Source: Pseudomonas gingeri (GTDB lineage: Bacteria > Pseudomonadota > Gammaproteobacteria > Pseudomonadales > Pseudomonadaceae). From it: 64,000 nucleotides of DNA. The position numbers were made by a program, and so were the translations under genes. This document shows, piece by piece, positions 19,393 to 28,059 of this stretch. How positions within the stretch are numbered: the stretch's first letter is position 1; each line of letters begins with the position of its first letter. Under the pieces are notes generated by a model. It saw only the letters and a list, made by a program, of their open reading frames with translations. It had not been told where the DNA came from and did not search any database. The DNA lies in contig NZ_JACAOS010000001.1 of NCBI RefSeq assembly GCF_013386165.1, forward strand, positions 361,476 through 425,475, given 5' to 3'.

Positions 19393-20292
19393 TCACTGGT
19401 CTTCCGGGGCCAGGAAAAACTGCTTGGCGTCTTCCCGATAGGCGTCCCGTTGCTGCGGGTCGAGCCATTGGGCATAGAACTCGACCAACTGGTGCTGGCG
19501 CAGCTCTCGCAGGATCCGGTTGACGTGGGCGATCGCCGCGCGCCCCTGTTCCGTATCGGAGCAACCGACGCGGATGAACTGGTACTTGGCGACGCCCTTG
19601 ATCGGATAGGACACCAGGTCTTCGGTGGCGATGCCTTGTTGCCGGGCCAGGTAGCGGACTTCCGGCCAATAGCCGAGCAGCGCGGTCAGTCGTCCCAGGC
19701 GCTGCATTTGCAACAGGCTGCCCAGGGCATCGTTACCGTAATGCGGCGCCAGGTTTTCGACGGGGGTCTGGCGCAGCAGGTCGTCGATCAGCTGGCCATA
19801 GCTGCGTTCGGCCACAATCCCCAGTTTCGGGTGATCGCTGGCCAGCAGGGCGGCGAGGTCCACCTGGCCGTCCTGCACAAAGGGTTCGATCAAGGCCCGG
19901 TCTGCCTGGCGCACGACCAGCACGTTGCTGACCTGGCCAATGCTGGGAATGGAGAACACCATCTTCTTCGCCCGTTCAGGGGTCCAGAGCAGCATCGGGT
20001 CGCAGGTAAACGACGGCTCGGCGAGCATCTGCGTGGCCCGCGCCCGGTTGACGCGCAGGCTCACGTGTTCATATTCGGGCATGGCGGCGACCAGCAAGGG
20101 CCGTAACTGATCGATGGCGCCCTGGCCCTTTTGCGGTCCCTCGAAAATGCTCAGCGGCGGCAGGTCGCGCAATAGCCAGATCAGCGTGTCCTTGGCCTGG
20201 GCCGCACTCGGCAGGGCACAGGCCAGCGCCGCCAGCAGGGCCAAGGCGGGTGGTCGACAGAGCACGTGTTGCCAGAGAAATCGAGGACTCAT
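19393..20292 (-). CDS. periplasmic SBP_bac_3-like protein (TIGR02285-type)
   Basis: A 299-residue exported protein. The ATG at 20292 is preferred over that at 20301, because the AAGG site is nine bases upstream of the former and abuts the latter. A signal peptide ends near ALPSAAQA. The rest resembles family 3 solute-binding proteins (LIWLLRDLPPLSIFEGP, later RLTALLGYWPEVRYLA), but the gene is not beside any ABC permease or ATPase. That is the usual situation for the TIGR02285 group of orphan binding proteins. The ligand and role are unknown. It is the only gene in its transcription unit and converges on the DUF3509-like gene. Confidence 0.75.
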   Translation of the reverse strand: MSPRFLWQHVLCRPPALALLAALACALPSAAQAKDTLIWLLRDLPPLSIFEGPQKGQGAIDQLRPLLVAAMPEYEHVSLRVNRARATQMLAEPSFTCDPMLLWTPERAKKMVFSIPSIGQVSNVLVVRQADRALIEPFVQDGQVDLAALLASDHPKLGIVAERSYGQLIDDLLRQTPVENLAPHYGNDALGSLLQMQRLGRLTALLGYWPEVRYLARQQGIATEDLVSYPIKGVAKYQFIRVGCSDTEQGRAAIAHVNRILRELRQHQLVEFYAQWLDPQQRDAYREDAKQFFLAPEDQ

Positions 20293-20341
20293 GCGGTCCA
20301 TACCTTCTGCGCAGTCAGGTCAAAGTCTTGCCATGACGGCA

Positions 20342-21541
20342 CTAGATCGCGCCACTTTCACGCAGGCGGGCAATCTGTGCGGCGTCATAGCCGAGGTTAC
20401 CCAGTACGTGGTTGTTGTGTTCGCCCAACTCCGGCCCCACCCATTCGCTGGAGCCCGGTGTCTCCGATAGTTTTGGCACAATCCCCGGCATCTTGAAAGC
20501 CTTGCCGTCGGGCAGCTTGGCCTGGATAAACATTTCCCGGGCGAGAAATTGTGGGTCGCTGAACATGTCTTCGGCGCTGTAGATCCGGCTGGCCGGCACC
20601 TCGGCCTGGTTCAGGGTGGCGAGCAGCGCGTCCAGTGGCTGGCTGTTCACCCAGCGATCGATCACGCCGTAGATTTCGTCGCGCCGGCTGTCGCGGCCAT
20701 CATTGCTGCTCAGTTGCGGATCGTCCGCCAGGTCGTCACGGCCGATGGCCTGCATGAAACGCTTGAAGATCGCGTCGCCATTGGCGCCGATCTGCACATG
20801 TTTGCCATCGGCGCTGGTGTGGATTGAGGAGGGCGTGATCCCGGGCATGATGTTGCCGGTGCGCTCGCGGATAAAACCGAACACGTCGAACTCCGGGACC
20901 ATGCTTTCCATCATGGCGAAGATCGCTTCATACAAGGCCACGTCCACCACCTGGCCGCTACCGCCGTTGACTTCGCGATGACGCAGGGCCATGAGCGCGC
21001 CGATCACGCCCCAGAGCGCGGCAATCGAATCGCCGATGGAAATGCCGGTGCGCACCGGTGGGCGATCCTCGAAGCCGGTGATGTAGCGTAACCCGCCCAT
21101 GGACTCGCCGACCGCGCCGAAACCGGGTTGGTCTTTCATCGGTCCGGTCTGGCCGAAGCCCGACAGGCGCACCATCACCAGTTTCGGGTTCAGGGCGTGC
21201 AGGGTTTCCCAGCCGAGGCCGAGTTTTTCCAAGACCCCGGGGCGAAAATTCTCGATGAGGATGTCCGCGTCGCTCAGCAACTGCTTGAGGATGGCCAGGC
21301 CGTCCGGGTGTTTCAGGTTCAGGGTCAAGGACTGCTTGTTGCGCGCCTGGACAAACCACCACAGCGAAGTGCCCTCGTACAGCTTGCGCCATTTGCGCAG
21401 CGGGTCGCCGCCGTCCGGCGATTCGACCTTGATCACCTGTGCGCCGAATTCGGCGCAGATGCGTGAGGCGAAAGGGCCGGCGATCAGGGTTCCAAGCTCA
21501 ATGACCTTCAGGCCGGAAAGGGGTTTGGCGGTGAGCGGCAT
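20342..21541 (-). CDS. CaiB/BaiF-type CoA-transferase (family III)
   Basis: A 399-residue family III CoA-transferase from the ATG at 21541 (MPLTAKPLSGLKVIELGTLIAGPFASRI); ten residues upstream in frame look spurious. The N-terminal signature, VIKVESPDGGDPLR, NLKHPDG, 'LIENFRPGVLEKLGLG' and GFGQTGPMKDQPGFG are all present. The enzyme moves CoA between a CoA thioester and a carboxylic acid, in relatives formate/oxalate, carnitine or 2-methyl dicarboxylates. The actual substrate cannot be told, and no acyl-CoA dehydrogenase or permease is adjacent. It diverges from yaeQ 139 bases away. Confidence 0.9.
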   Translation of the reverse strand: MPLTAKPLSGLKVIELGTLIAGPFASRICAEFGAQVIKVESPDGGDPLRKWRKLYEGTSLWWFVQARNKQSLTLNLKHPDGLAILKQLLSDADILIENFRPGVLEKLGLGWETLHALNPKLVMVRLSGFGQTGPMKDQPGFGAVGESMGGLRYITGFEDRPPVRTGISIGDSIAALWGVIGALMALRHREVNGGSGQVVDVALYEAIFAMMESMVPEFDVFGFIRERTGNIMPGITPSSIHTSADGKHVQIGANGDAIFKRFMQAIGRDDLADDPQLSSNDGRDSRRDEIYGVIDRWVNSQPLDALLATLNQAEVPASRIYSAEDMFSDPQFLAREMFIQAKLPDGKAFKMPGIVPKLSETPGSSEWVGPELGEHNNHVLGNLGYDAAQIARLRESGAI

Positions 21542-21680
21542 GGTGAATCCTGTTGGACAACACGGGGGCAATGAAGCTTTTTATCATGGCTGGGCGAATC
21601 AGCCTAACGGCGAGCAGTCGTTGCTTGCCCTGCGTATCGGTTAGACTGGCCGCCTTTCCTCGTCTTTAGAAGCCCCGTTC

Positions 21681-22223
21681 ATGGCCCAGCCGTCCACGAC
21701 CTACAAATTCAACCTGACCCTTACCGACCTGGATCGTGGGGTCTACGAGAGCGTCAACCAGACCATCGCCCGCCACCCATCGGAAACCGAAGAGCGCATG
21801 ACCGTGCGTCTGCTGGCCTACGCCTTCTGGTACAACGAGCTGCTGGCCTTTGGTCGCGGTCTGTCGGAAGTGGATGAGCCGGCACTGTGGGAAAAGAGCC
21901 TGGATGATCGTGTCCTGCACTGGATCGAAGTCGGCCAACCGGACGCCGATCGCCTGACCTGGTGCTCCCGTCGCACCGAGCGCACCAGCCTGCTGGCCTA
22001 CGGCAGCCTGCGGGTCTGGCAGACCAAGGTGGTCGATGCAGTGAAGAACCTGAAGAACGTGCATATCGCCGCCGTGCCCCAGGAGATCCTCGAGACCCTG
22101 GCCAAGGACATGCCCCGGGTGATCAAGTGGGACGTGATGATCAGTGAAGGCACGATCTTCGTCACCGACGATCGCGGCCAGCATGAAGTCCAGCTGGAAT
22201 GGCTGATGGGCGAGCGCGGTTAA
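21681..22223 (+). CDS. yaeQ: YaeQ family protein
   Basis: A 180-residue protein of the YaeQ family, which has a fold related to PD-(D/E)xK nucleases. Its function is unsettled; E. coli YaeQ can compensate for loss of RfaH. The N-terminus MAQPSTTYKFNLTLTDLDRGVYE, the ERMTVRLLAYAF segment and the C-terminal QHEVQLEWLM match the family at full length. The stop is eight bases before the recJ start, so the pair is probably co-transcribed. Confidence 0.93.
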   Translation: MAQPSTTYKFNLTLTDLDRGVYESVNQTIARHPSETEERMTVRLLAYAFWYNELLAFGRGLSEVDEPALWEKSLDDRVLHWIEVGQPDADRLTWCSRRTERTSLLAYGSLRVWQTKVVDAVKNLKNVHIAAVPQEILETLAKDMPRVIKWDVMISEGTIFVTDDRGQHEVQLEWLMGERG

Positions 22224-22231
22224 TTATTCCC

Positions 22232-23941
22232 ATGCGTATCGAACCCCGCCCGCTGCCCGCCACACTGCCGTTTCTCGGTGATCTGCCGCCATTGTTGACC
22301 CGCCTGTATGCCGCCCGCGGCGTGGTGTCCGAGGACGAGTTGGACAAGAGCCTGGCGCGGCTGATTCCCTTCCAGCAACTCAAGGGCATCGACGCGGCGG
22401 TGGACCTGCTGGTGACGGCGCTGGAGCAGCGCCAGCGGATCCTGATCGTCGGCGACTTCGACGCCGACGGCGCCACCGCCAGCACGGTCGGGGTTTTGGG
22501 CCTGCGTTTGCTCGGGGCGGCGCATGTCGACTACCTGGTGCCGAACCGCTTTGAATACGGTTATGGCCTGACCCCGGAAATCGTCGCGGTGGCCTTGCAG
22601 CGCGAGCCGCAGTTGCTGATTACCGTGGACAACGGTATTTCCAGCATTGAAGGCGTGCTGGCGGCGAAGGCGGCGGGGCTCAAGGTGCTGGTCACCGACC
22701 ACCACTTGCCCGGCACCGAATTGCCGCTGGCCGATGCCATCGTCAACCCGAACCAGCCGGGCTGCGAGTTTCCGAGCAAGGCTCTGGCCGGCGTCGGGGT
22801 GATTTTCTACGTGTTGATGGCCTTGCGTGCGCGTTTGCGCAGCCTGGGCCATTACGCCAGCAAGCCGCAGCCGAATATCGGTGAACTGCTCGACCTGGTG
22901 GCGTTGGGCAGCGTCGCCGACGTGGTGCCGCTGGACGCCAACAACCGCATCCTGGTGCACCAGGGCCTCGAACGCATTCGTGCCGGCCGTGCGCGGCCGG
23001 GGCTCAAGGCGATCCTGGAGGTGGCCAAGCGCGAGCATTCGCGGCTGACCTCCACCGACCTCGGCTTTATCCTCGGCCCGCGTCTGAACGCGGCGGGGCG
23101 TTTGGACGACATGAGCCTGGGGATCGAATGCCTGCTCTGCGAAGACCCGGTCCTGGCCCAGGAAATGGCCGTCCAGCTCGATGAAATGAACAAGGACCGC
23201 AAGTCCATCGAACAGGGCATGCAGCGCGAAGCGTTGGCCCAGCTCAAGGACTTGCCCCTGGAGTCGATGCCGTTCGGCTTGTGCCTGTTCGAGCCGGACT
23301 GGCACCAGGGCGTGATCGGTATCCTTGCTTCGCGTATGAAAGAGCGTTACCACCGTCCGACCATCGCTTTTGCCGACGCGGGCGACGGCATGCTCAAGGG
23401 CTCCGGTCGTTCGGTGCCGGGCTTCCATATTCGCGATGCCCTGAGCGTGGTTGCAGCGCAACACCCGGACCTGATGGGCAAGTACGGCGGTCATGCCATG
23501 GCGGCGGGTCTGAGCCTGCCGCAGGAAAACTTCCCGTTGTTTGCCGAAGCCTTCGATGCCGAAGTGCGCCGTCAGCTGTCCGAAGATGACCTGACCGGGC
23601 GCTTGCAGACCGATGGTTCGCTGTCGATCGAGGAGTTCAACCTGGAGTTGGCCCGGGCGCTGCGCAATGCCGGTCCCTGGGGCCAGCATTTCCCCGAACC
23701 GCTGTTCCATGGGGTGTTCCAGCTGGTGGAAAAACGTATCGTCGGCGAGCGGCATCTGAAGGTGGTGCTGAAAAGCGAATGCGGTTCGCTGAAACTCGAT
23801 GGCATTGCCTTCGGCATCGATCCGGAGTTGTGGACCAATGCCCGGGTCGACTGGGTGGAACTGGCCTACAAGCTCGACCTCAATGAGTTTCGCGGCAAGG
23901 AAAGCGTGCAACTGATGATTGCCCATATCGAGCCGCGCTGA
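22232..23941 (+). CDS. recJ: Single-stranded-DNA-specific 5'-3' exonuclease RecJ
   Basis: A 569-residue DHH-family exonuclease used in RecF-pathway recombination, mismatch repair and base excision repair. ATG at 22232 (MRIEPRPLPATLP); an in-frame upstream start inside yaeQ is not favoured. DHH-domain motifs are VGDFDADGATA (about residues 76-86) and VTDHHLPG with the DHH triad. The DHHA1 domain has GKYGGHAMAAGLSL, and the OB-fold is at the C-terminus. Length is close to the 577 residues of E. coli RecJ. A hairpin (CTGAGGGGC with its complement, 23959-23986) follows the stop. Confidence 0.97.
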   Translation: MRIEPRPLPATLPFLGDLPPLLTRLYAARGVVSEDELDKSLARLIPFQQLKGIDAAVDLLVTALEQRQRILIVGDFDADGATASTVGVLGLRLLGAAHVDYLVPNRFEYGYGLTPEIVAVALQREPQLLITVDNGISSIEGVLAAKAAGLKVLVTDHHLPGTELPLADAIVNPNQPGCEFPSKALAGVGVIFYVLMALRARLRSLGHYASKPQPNIGELLDLVALGSVADVVPLDANNRILVHQGLERIRAGRARPGLKAILEVAKREHSRLTSTDLGFILGPRLNAAGRLDDMSLGIECLLCEDPVLAQEMAVQLDEMNKDRKSIEQGMQREALAQLKDLPLESMPFGLCLFEPDWHQGVIGILASRMKERYHRPTIAFADAGDGMLKGSGRSVPGFHIRDALSVVAAQHPDLMGKYGGHAMAAGLSLPQENFPLFAEAFDAEVRRQLSEDDLTGRLQTDGSLSIEEFNLELARALRNAGPWGQHFPEPLFHGVFQLVEKRIVGERHLKVVLKSECGSLKLDGIAFGIDPELWTNARVDWVELAYKLDLNEFRGKESVQLMIAHIEPR

Positions 23942-24179
23942 GACCTCTGCTTTGTTCCCTGAGGGGCCGGTACGCCAGCCCCTCAGGAGAATCTGCGGCT
24001 TTAATCCGCTGAACCCTCCCGCCCGTGCCGTTGTCGACTAGGCTCTAAGCACTGTCTGAATGGTCTTGTGACGTCGTCCTGTTTTTCACCCGCTGGGGGG
24101 CGGTTATCCACCATTATTGTCACTTGCCGACGTTCTAACAGAACCCTGGAGCCAGCCCACTTGATTTGAGAGGTGCCCC

Positions 24180-25286
24180 ATGAGTCTGCTGCTCGAACCC
24201 TATACCCTTCGCCGATTGACCCTGCTCAACCGCATCGCGGTCTCGCCGATGTGCCAGTACTCCAGTGTCGACGGTCTGGCCAATGACTGGCACCTCGTCC
24301 ACCTGGGCAGCCGGGCGGTGGGCGGTGCCGGGCTGATTTTCACCGAAGCCACCGCAGTCACCGCCGATGGCCGGATTACTGCCCAGGACCTGGGCCTGTG
24401 GAACGACGAGCAGATCGAACCGCTGCAACGCATCACCCGTTTTATCACCGCCCAGGGCGCGGTGGCGGGTATCCAGCTGGCCCATGCCGGGCGCAAGGCC
24501 AGCACCCATCGGCCTTGGCTGGGCAAACATGGCAGCGTCAAACCCGAGGAAGGCGGCTGGACCCCGGTCGGTCCGTCGTCGATTGCCTTCGATCCGCAGC
24601 ACACGGCGCCGCTGCCACTGGATGAGCAACAGATCGGTGAGGTGATCCAGGCCTTTGTAGCGGCTGCCAAACGGGCATTGATCGCCGGTTTCAAGGTGGT
24701 TGAAGTGCACGCCGCCCACGGTTACCTGCTGCACCAGTTCCTTTCGCCCCTGAGCAATCAGCGTCGTGACCAGTACGGTGGCTCGTTCGAGAACCGCATT
24801 CGCCTGGTACTCCAGGTGACCCGGGCGATACGCGCGGCTTGGCCTGAGGAACTGCCGCTGTTTGTACGGGTGTCGGCCACCGACTGGGTGGAGGACGGCT
24901 GGAATCCGGATGAAACGGTGGAGTTGGCACGGCGGCTGAAAGCCTTGGGCGTCGACCTGATCGACGTGTCCTCGGGCGGCACCGCCGCCAACGCGGAAAT
25001 TCCTACCGGGCCCGGTTATCAGACCCGTTTCGCCGAGCGTGTGCGCAAGGAGTCCGATATCGCTACCGGCACCGTCGGACTGATTACCGAACCGGCCCAG
25101 GCCGAACACATTCTGCGAACCGGGCAGGCCGATATGATCCTGTTGGCCCGCGAGTTGTTGCGTGACCCTTACTGGCCGCTGCATGCGGATGACGACCTGG
25201 GCGGGCGCAAGGCGACATGGCCTGCGCAGTATCAGCGGGCAACCCATCGTGATCAGCCGATTCACGAGTCGGATTTGCGTGAGTGA
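24180..25286 (+). CDS. Old yellow enzyme family NADH:flavin oxidoreductase (XenA/YqjM-like)
   Basis: A 368-residue FMN enzyme reducing activated C=C bonds and nitro or xenobiotic compounds with NAD(P)H. It belongs to the thermophilic-like OYE branch: Cys25 in SPMCQYSS, the residue that tunes FMN in XenA and YqjM, is present, and the substrate-binding His pair is in VEVHAAHGYLL (about residues 178 and 181). The Tyr of HQFLSPLSNQRRDQYGGS follows. The length agrees with P. putida XenA. It is a single gene after the recJ hairpin; the natural substrate is unknown. Confidence 0.93.
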   Translation: MSLLLEPYTLRRLTLLNRIAVSPMCQYSSVDGLANDWHLVHLGSRAVGGAGLIFTEATAVTADGRITAQDLGLWNDEQIEPLQRITRFITAQGAVAGIQLAHAGRKASTHRPWLGKHGSVKPEEGGWTPVGPSSIAFDPQHTAPLPLDEQQIGEVIQAFVAAAKRALIAGFKVVEVHAAHGYLLHQFLSPLSNQRRDQYGGSFENRIRLVLQVTRAIRAAWPEELPLFVRVSATDWVEDGWNPDETVELARRLKALGVDLIDVSSGGTAANAEIPTGPGYQTRFAERVRKESDIATGTVGLITEPAQAEHILRTGQADMILLARELLRDPYWPLHADDDLGGRKATWPAQYQRATHRDQPIHESDLRE

Positions 25287-25411
25287 AAGGTTGAGGGTTG
25301 TCATAAGACGTTTAAGTGAATAAGGTCAGTTTCATGAACTCACACCTGAACATTTCGATTATTCCCACCCTCGAGACGAGGGTGGGCTGACGCGTGTTCT
25401 GAAAACACCCG

Positions 25412-25438
25412 AAACCCGCCCACCGAGGCGGGTTTTTT
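25412..25438 (+). terminator. intrinsic terminator after the OYE gene
   Basis: AAACCCGCC and GGCGGGTTTTTT form a perfect stem and T-run. A second palindrome, CCCACCCTCGAGACGAGGGTGGG, lies just before it at about 25365-25388. Confidence 0.85.
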
Positions 25439-25479
25439 CTGACCGCCTCCTGGGAACTGAACATCAAAAGGAGATTGAA

Positions 25480-25992
25480 ATGTCAGTACCTGAAACCTCA
25501 ACTGCCCACAATTGCGCTCCAATCCTGCACCTGGTCTGTGGAAAGATCGGCTCGGGGAAATCGACGCTGGCGCAAAACCTGGCGGCAGCACCCTCGACCC
25601 TGTTGATCAGCGAGGACGTTTGGCTCGCGCAGCTGTATCCGGGTGAGATCACCGAGATTGCGGACTATGTACGCTGCGCCGCCCGCTTGCGCACGGCCTT
25701 GTTCGAGCATGTTGTTGCCATATTGAAAGCCGGGGTCTCGGTGGTCCTCGATTTTCCGTCCAACACCTTGTCCAGCCGGCTTTGGGCCCGTTCGGTCTTT
25801 GAACGCGCGGGGGCTGATCATCGGCTGCATTTCCTCGATGTGGGCGATGATGTGTGCAAGGCCCGTCTGAAGCTCCGTAATGAAGCGGGTGATCACCCGT
25901 TCAAGACCACTGAGGCCGAGTTCGAGGTGATTTCCCGCTATTTCGAAGTACCGGCGGTGGAAGAGGGGTTTGAGGTGGTGCGGTATGAATAG
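25480..25992 (+). CDS. P-loop ATPase/kinase-like protein (AAA_33 type)
   Basis: A 170-residue protein with Walker A VCGKIGSGKSTLAQNL (about residues 22-37) and a probable Walker B VSVVLDFPSN (about 87-96). It belongs to the zeta-toxin/gluconate-kinase-like P-loop group often annotated AAA family ATPase. It ends in a phosphotransferase-like helical lid 'CKARLKLRNEAGDHPFKTT'. The substrate is unknown. The gene follows a terminator and is alone. With no partner antitoxin beside it, a small-molecule kinase role is more likely than a toxin role, but this is inference. Confidence 0.8.
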   Translation: MSVPETSTAHNCAPILHLVCGKIGSGKSTLAQNLAAAPSTLLISEDVWLAQLYPGEITEIADYVRCAARLRTALFEHVVAILKAGVSVVLDFPSNTLSSRLWARSVFERAGADHRLHFLDVGDDVCKARLKLRNEAGDHPFKTTEAEFEVISRYFEVPAVEEGFEVVRYE

Positions 25993-26155
25993 GCGTACCC
26001 TCGTTGCTTATCACGGGCTCTTTCCAGGATGACTTGAGTTTTCTTGCTGGAAATTTCGAAATGTTCTTAGCCTGATTCAGACTGTTCCTACGCTTAGGGT
26101 AGGTTTGGACGGTGTGTCCAGGCAGTCGGGTTTTATCCAGCGAGGGAAGGTGGTC

Positions 26156-26347
26156 ATGGCCAAGGCGCGGAGCATTGTCGGTTTCATGCTGTTCCTCTGG
26201 ACGTTCAGGACGCCATCCCGGCCCCGGATGCGCAAGCTCAGTGATGAGGAGCGGCACCTGCTGGAACGCTATCGGGCGTTGTCGGAAGAGGACCGCAATG
26301 CGATGTGCTGTCTGTTGAATGTGATGGAGGGTGTTTCGCGGTTTTGA
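26156..26347 (+). CDS. hypothetical 63-residue protein
   Basis: The ATG at 26156 has an excellent site (GAGGGAAGG) five bases upstream and is preferred to an upstream in-frame start at 26105. The product has a short hydrophobic N-terminal part (IVGFMLFLWTF) and a charged helical C-terminus, MRKLSDEERHLLERYRALSEEDRNAMCCLL, similar to the helix that ends many small Pseudomonas regulators. The function is not recognised. A symmetrical terminator follows at 26401. Confidence 0.55.
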   Translation: MAKARSIVGFMLFLWTFRTPSRPRMRKLSDEERHLLERYRALSEEDRNAMCCLLNVMEGVSRF

Positions 26348-26400
26348 AACCTGTACGACGGGCCATGTTGTCCGTGGTGCAGCGCTTGTTCGTTTTGCAA

Positions 26401-26430
26401 CGCTGGGCGGTCCGCCCAGCGTGTTTTTCC
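26401..26430. terminator. bidirectional intrinsic terminator between convergent genes
   Basis: CGCTGGGCGG and CCGCCCAGCG form a perfect palindrome followed by TGTTTTTCC. It lies between the 63-residue ORF and the end of the APC permease gene. Confidence 0.8.
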
Positions 26431-26443
26431 CTACCCAGTCACG

Positions 26444-27925
26444 CTATCGGCTGATTTTCCAGGCATCACCCGCCGGCGCCGTGCCACGGTCATAGGGTTT
26501 GCCCAGCCACATGTAGAGCAGGCCGAGACCGATGACGATGGCGGTGCTCAGGACCATGGCGTAGTTGATGTACCACGCTGCATCCGGGGTGCGCGGCCAG
26601 GCCATGTTGACGATGGCACTGACGCCGTAGACCAGCGCGCCGATATTCACCGGCAGGCCCCAGGCGCCGAGGCTGAACTTGCCGCTGGGTTTCCAGCCGC
26701 GCGCCCGGGCGAAGAGGGCCGCGAGTACGATCATCTGGAATGCCAGGTAGATGCCGATGGCGGCGAAGCTGACGATGGTCGCCACCGCGTCCTGCAGGAA
26801 GAACCCCAGGGCAATGATCAGCGCTGGCAAGATGCCGGAGACGAACAGTGCCGCCACTGGCACCTGGGTGGTCGGCGAAAGCCGCTTCAGCAGGTGGCTG
26901 CCGATGACCATTTCATCCCGAGCGTAGGAATACAGCAGGCGACTGGCGGCCGCTTGCAGGCTGATGACGCAGGAAATGAAGGAAATCATCACCACGCCCA
27001 TCACCACTTTCGAACCGACGCTGCCGAAGGCATTGTTGAGGATGGTGGTCACCGGGTCCTTGTCGGTGCCGTTGATCACCGCCTGCATGTCCGGCACGGC
27101 CAGGATCAGTGCCAGGCAGGCGAACATCGCCGCGATACCGCCGATGTAGATGGTCATGCGCATGGCCACCGGGATCTGCTTGCTCGGGTTCGGGGTTTCC
27201 TCGGCCACGTCGCCGCAGGCTTCGAAGCCGTAGTAGAGGAACATGCCCGCCAGGGATGCCGTGAGGAACGCCGGCAGGTAGGAGCCGTCGACGCGGATAT
27301 CGAAGGTGTTGAACAGCACGCTGAGCGGCTGATGGCGCTCGAACACCAGCAGATAGACGCCGACGATCACCGCGCCGACCAGTTCGCAGAGAAAGCCGAA
27401 CATGGCGATGCGTGCCAGGACCTTGGTGCCGCTGAGGTTGACCAGGGTGGCGAACAGCGTCAGCACCAGGGCGATGACGATATTGGTGTTGTTGCTCGGC
27501 TCGAAACCGAGCATCGCGGCAAGGTAAGGACCGGCGCCGACGGCAACGGCGGCAATGGTTACGCACAGGGCGATGGAGTAGATCCAGCCGACCATCCACG
27601 CCCAGCGCTTGCCCACCAGGCGGCGGGCCCAAGGGTAGACGCCCCCGGAAATCGGGAACTGCGAGACCACTTCACCGAAAATCAGGCACACCAGCAGTTG
27701 TCCACAGCCCACCAGCAGGTAGGCCCAGAACATTGGCGGGCCGCCAGCGGCCAGGCACAGGCCGAACAGGGTGTAGACGCCGACCACCGGCGAGAGGTAG
27801 GTAAAGCCCAGGGCGAAGTTTTCCCACAGGCTCATGCTGCGATTGAAGTTCGAGGTATAGCCCAGTTTGCGCAGCTGTTCGGCATCGCTGTCGGCGGTTG
27901 CGCCGAGGTGGGGTTGTGCACTCAT
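26444..27925 (-). CDS. APC-superfamily amino acid/GABA permease
   Basis: A 493-residue inner-membrane permease with about twelve membrane segments. The APC motif near the N-terminus is 'NFALGFTYLSPVVGVYTLFG', the second-segment motif is VSQFPISGGVYPWARRLVGKRWAWM, and YGFEACGDVAEETPNPSKQIP is the consensus loop of the amino acid/choline (GabP/Uga4-like) group. It lies downstream of the PatD-like aldehyde dehydrogenase on the same strand, 134 bases away. A GABA, putrescine or related amine substrate is therefore suggested by context, not by sequence alone. Confidence 0.88.
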   Translation of the reverse strand: MSAQPHLGATADSDAEQLRKLGYTSNFNRSMSLWENFALGFTYLSPVVGVYTLFGLCLAAGGPPMFWAYLLVGCGQLLVCLIFGEVVSQFPISGGVYPWARRLVGKRWAWMVGWIYSIALCVTIAAVAVGAGPYLAAMLGFEPSNNTNIVIALVLTLFATLVNLSGTKVLARIAMFGFLCELVGAVIVGVYLLVFERHQPLSVLFNTFDIRVDGSYLPAFLTASLAGMFLYYGFEACGDVAEETPNPSKQIPVAMRMTIYIGGIAAMFACLALILAVPDMQAVINGTDKDPVTTILNNAFGSVGSKVVMGVVMISFISCVISLQAAASRLLYSYARDEMVIGSHLLKRLSPTTQVPVAALFVSGILPALIIALGFFLQDAVATIVSFAAIGIYLAFQMIVLAALFARARGWKPSGKFSLGAWGLPVNIGALVYGVSAIVNMAWPRTPDAAWYINYAMVLSTAIVIGLGLLYMWLGKPYDRGTAPAGDAWKISR

Positions 27926-28059
27926 GACGGTATTGCTCCGGAAAATCGGCAGATTTCAGGTGTCCGAAACCGTGGCCGGGCCATGATGGCCCGTCCCGGT
28001 TCGGTGTTGTTGTAGTGGTTTTGTGCTCAGGGCAAATCGGTAACCAGGTCGATCTGTGC

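Noticed and set aside
25480..25992. Zeta-type toxin
   Set aside because: The P-loop fold is shared with zeta toxins, but no antitoxin gene is adjacent and the gene is single, so a toxin call is not supported.
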